Assembly (NCBI RefSeq): GCF_000473365.1 | Contig: NZ_KI421517.1 | Location: forward strand, 639,263-703,262 | Direction of reading: 5' to 3' | From: Adhaeribacter aquaticus DSM 16391 | GTDB taxonomy: Bacteria > Bacteroidota > Bacteroidia > Cytophagales > Hymenobacteraceae | Length of the DNA stretch: 64,000 nt | Shown here: in pieces, positions 63,816 to 64,000 of the stretch | Layout of the letters: the number at the start of each line of letters is the position of its first letter | Position numbering within the stretch: position 1 is the first letter of the stretch | Position numbers and translations under genes: made by a program | Notes under the pieces: model-generated | The model's database searches: none | The model's input: the letters and a program-made list of their open reading frames with translations, nothing else | What the model was told of the DNA's origin: nothing

Positions 63816-64000
63816 ATGTGAAAATTTGTAAAATTTAGTATATTGATTGTTGACTATCCTTATTTATTTTTAATCCACTCCTTAATTCCTACTTATAAGT
63901 ATCCTTCTTTTAAACCTTATTTGATGATGATCAGCTAGTTCCTTTGATTATTAGCTAACTATATGCCTTTAGTTTATTTTAGAAATTTTAAGTAGCTAAA

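Overview
The window reads as chromosome of a Bacteroidota bacterium, probably order Cytophagales, family Hymenobacteraceae (Adhaeribacter-like; the genus is a guess). Supporting signs are a type IX secretion C-terminal sorting domain, promoters of the TTG-N19-TAnnTTTG type, many PAS-only and PAS-kinase sensors, a GldL-like membrane segment, lipoprotein and Tat leaders, and AT-rich intergenic DNA with hairpin terminators between convergent genes.

Layout. 1-13 kb: arfB, a lipoprotein, a PAS protein followed by a degenerate CZB-like protein, a glucuronokinase-like GHMP kinase with galU, a MoxR ATPase, small secreted proteins, a Tat-exported amidase, a lone response regulator, a decayed stretch, and tRNA-Leu(UAA) and tRNA-Gly(GCC). 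13-23 kb: mutS, a SpoU methyltransferase, terC, a YajQ-family gene and mfd. 23-29 kb: a seven-PAS histidine kinase with its response regulator, then a methionine/glutamine-type aminotransferase with an omega-amidase. 29-37 kb: a T9SS-exported FG-GAP protein, murF, rfbC, a GT4 glycosyltransferase, hflX and sixA. 37-45 kb: ppk1, an isoprenylcysteine-methyltransferase-like protein, a probable outer-membrane protein, and a 1261-residue fusion of phosphoesterase, kinase-like region and Omp85-like barrel.

45.4-47.9 kb is the best candidate for an undescribed system. An HD phosphohydrolase fused to a PycTM (Pycsar effector, DUF5706) membrane domain lies tail to tail with a DUF2652 protein that carries a class III nucleotide-cyclase-like domain and an SRPBCC lipid-binding-like domain. 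Cyclase plus PycTM recalls Pycsar antiphage signalling, but the HD fusion, the convergent layout and unusual active-site residues set it apart. A conserved housekeeping role is equally possible.

48.3-56.3 kb is an integrated element of about 8 kb in the 3' end of tRNA-Arg(CCU), bounded by a 15-bp direct repeat. It carries a tyrosine recombinase, an excisionase-like HTH protein, a filamentous-phage/plasmid-type replication initiator, several unknown proteins and one AT-rich cargo gene, an OafA-type acyltransferase with an SGNH domain. The original tRNA terminator appears to survive just beyond the right repeat, and the element supplies a new hairpin next to the tRNA.

56.7-64 kb: a roughly ten-PAS protein ending in a HisKA-like segment without an ATPase domain, a remnant resembling GlcG/HbpS, a DUF1810 protein, a lipocalin-like lipoprotein, and a secreted paralogue of the small protein near 8 kb.
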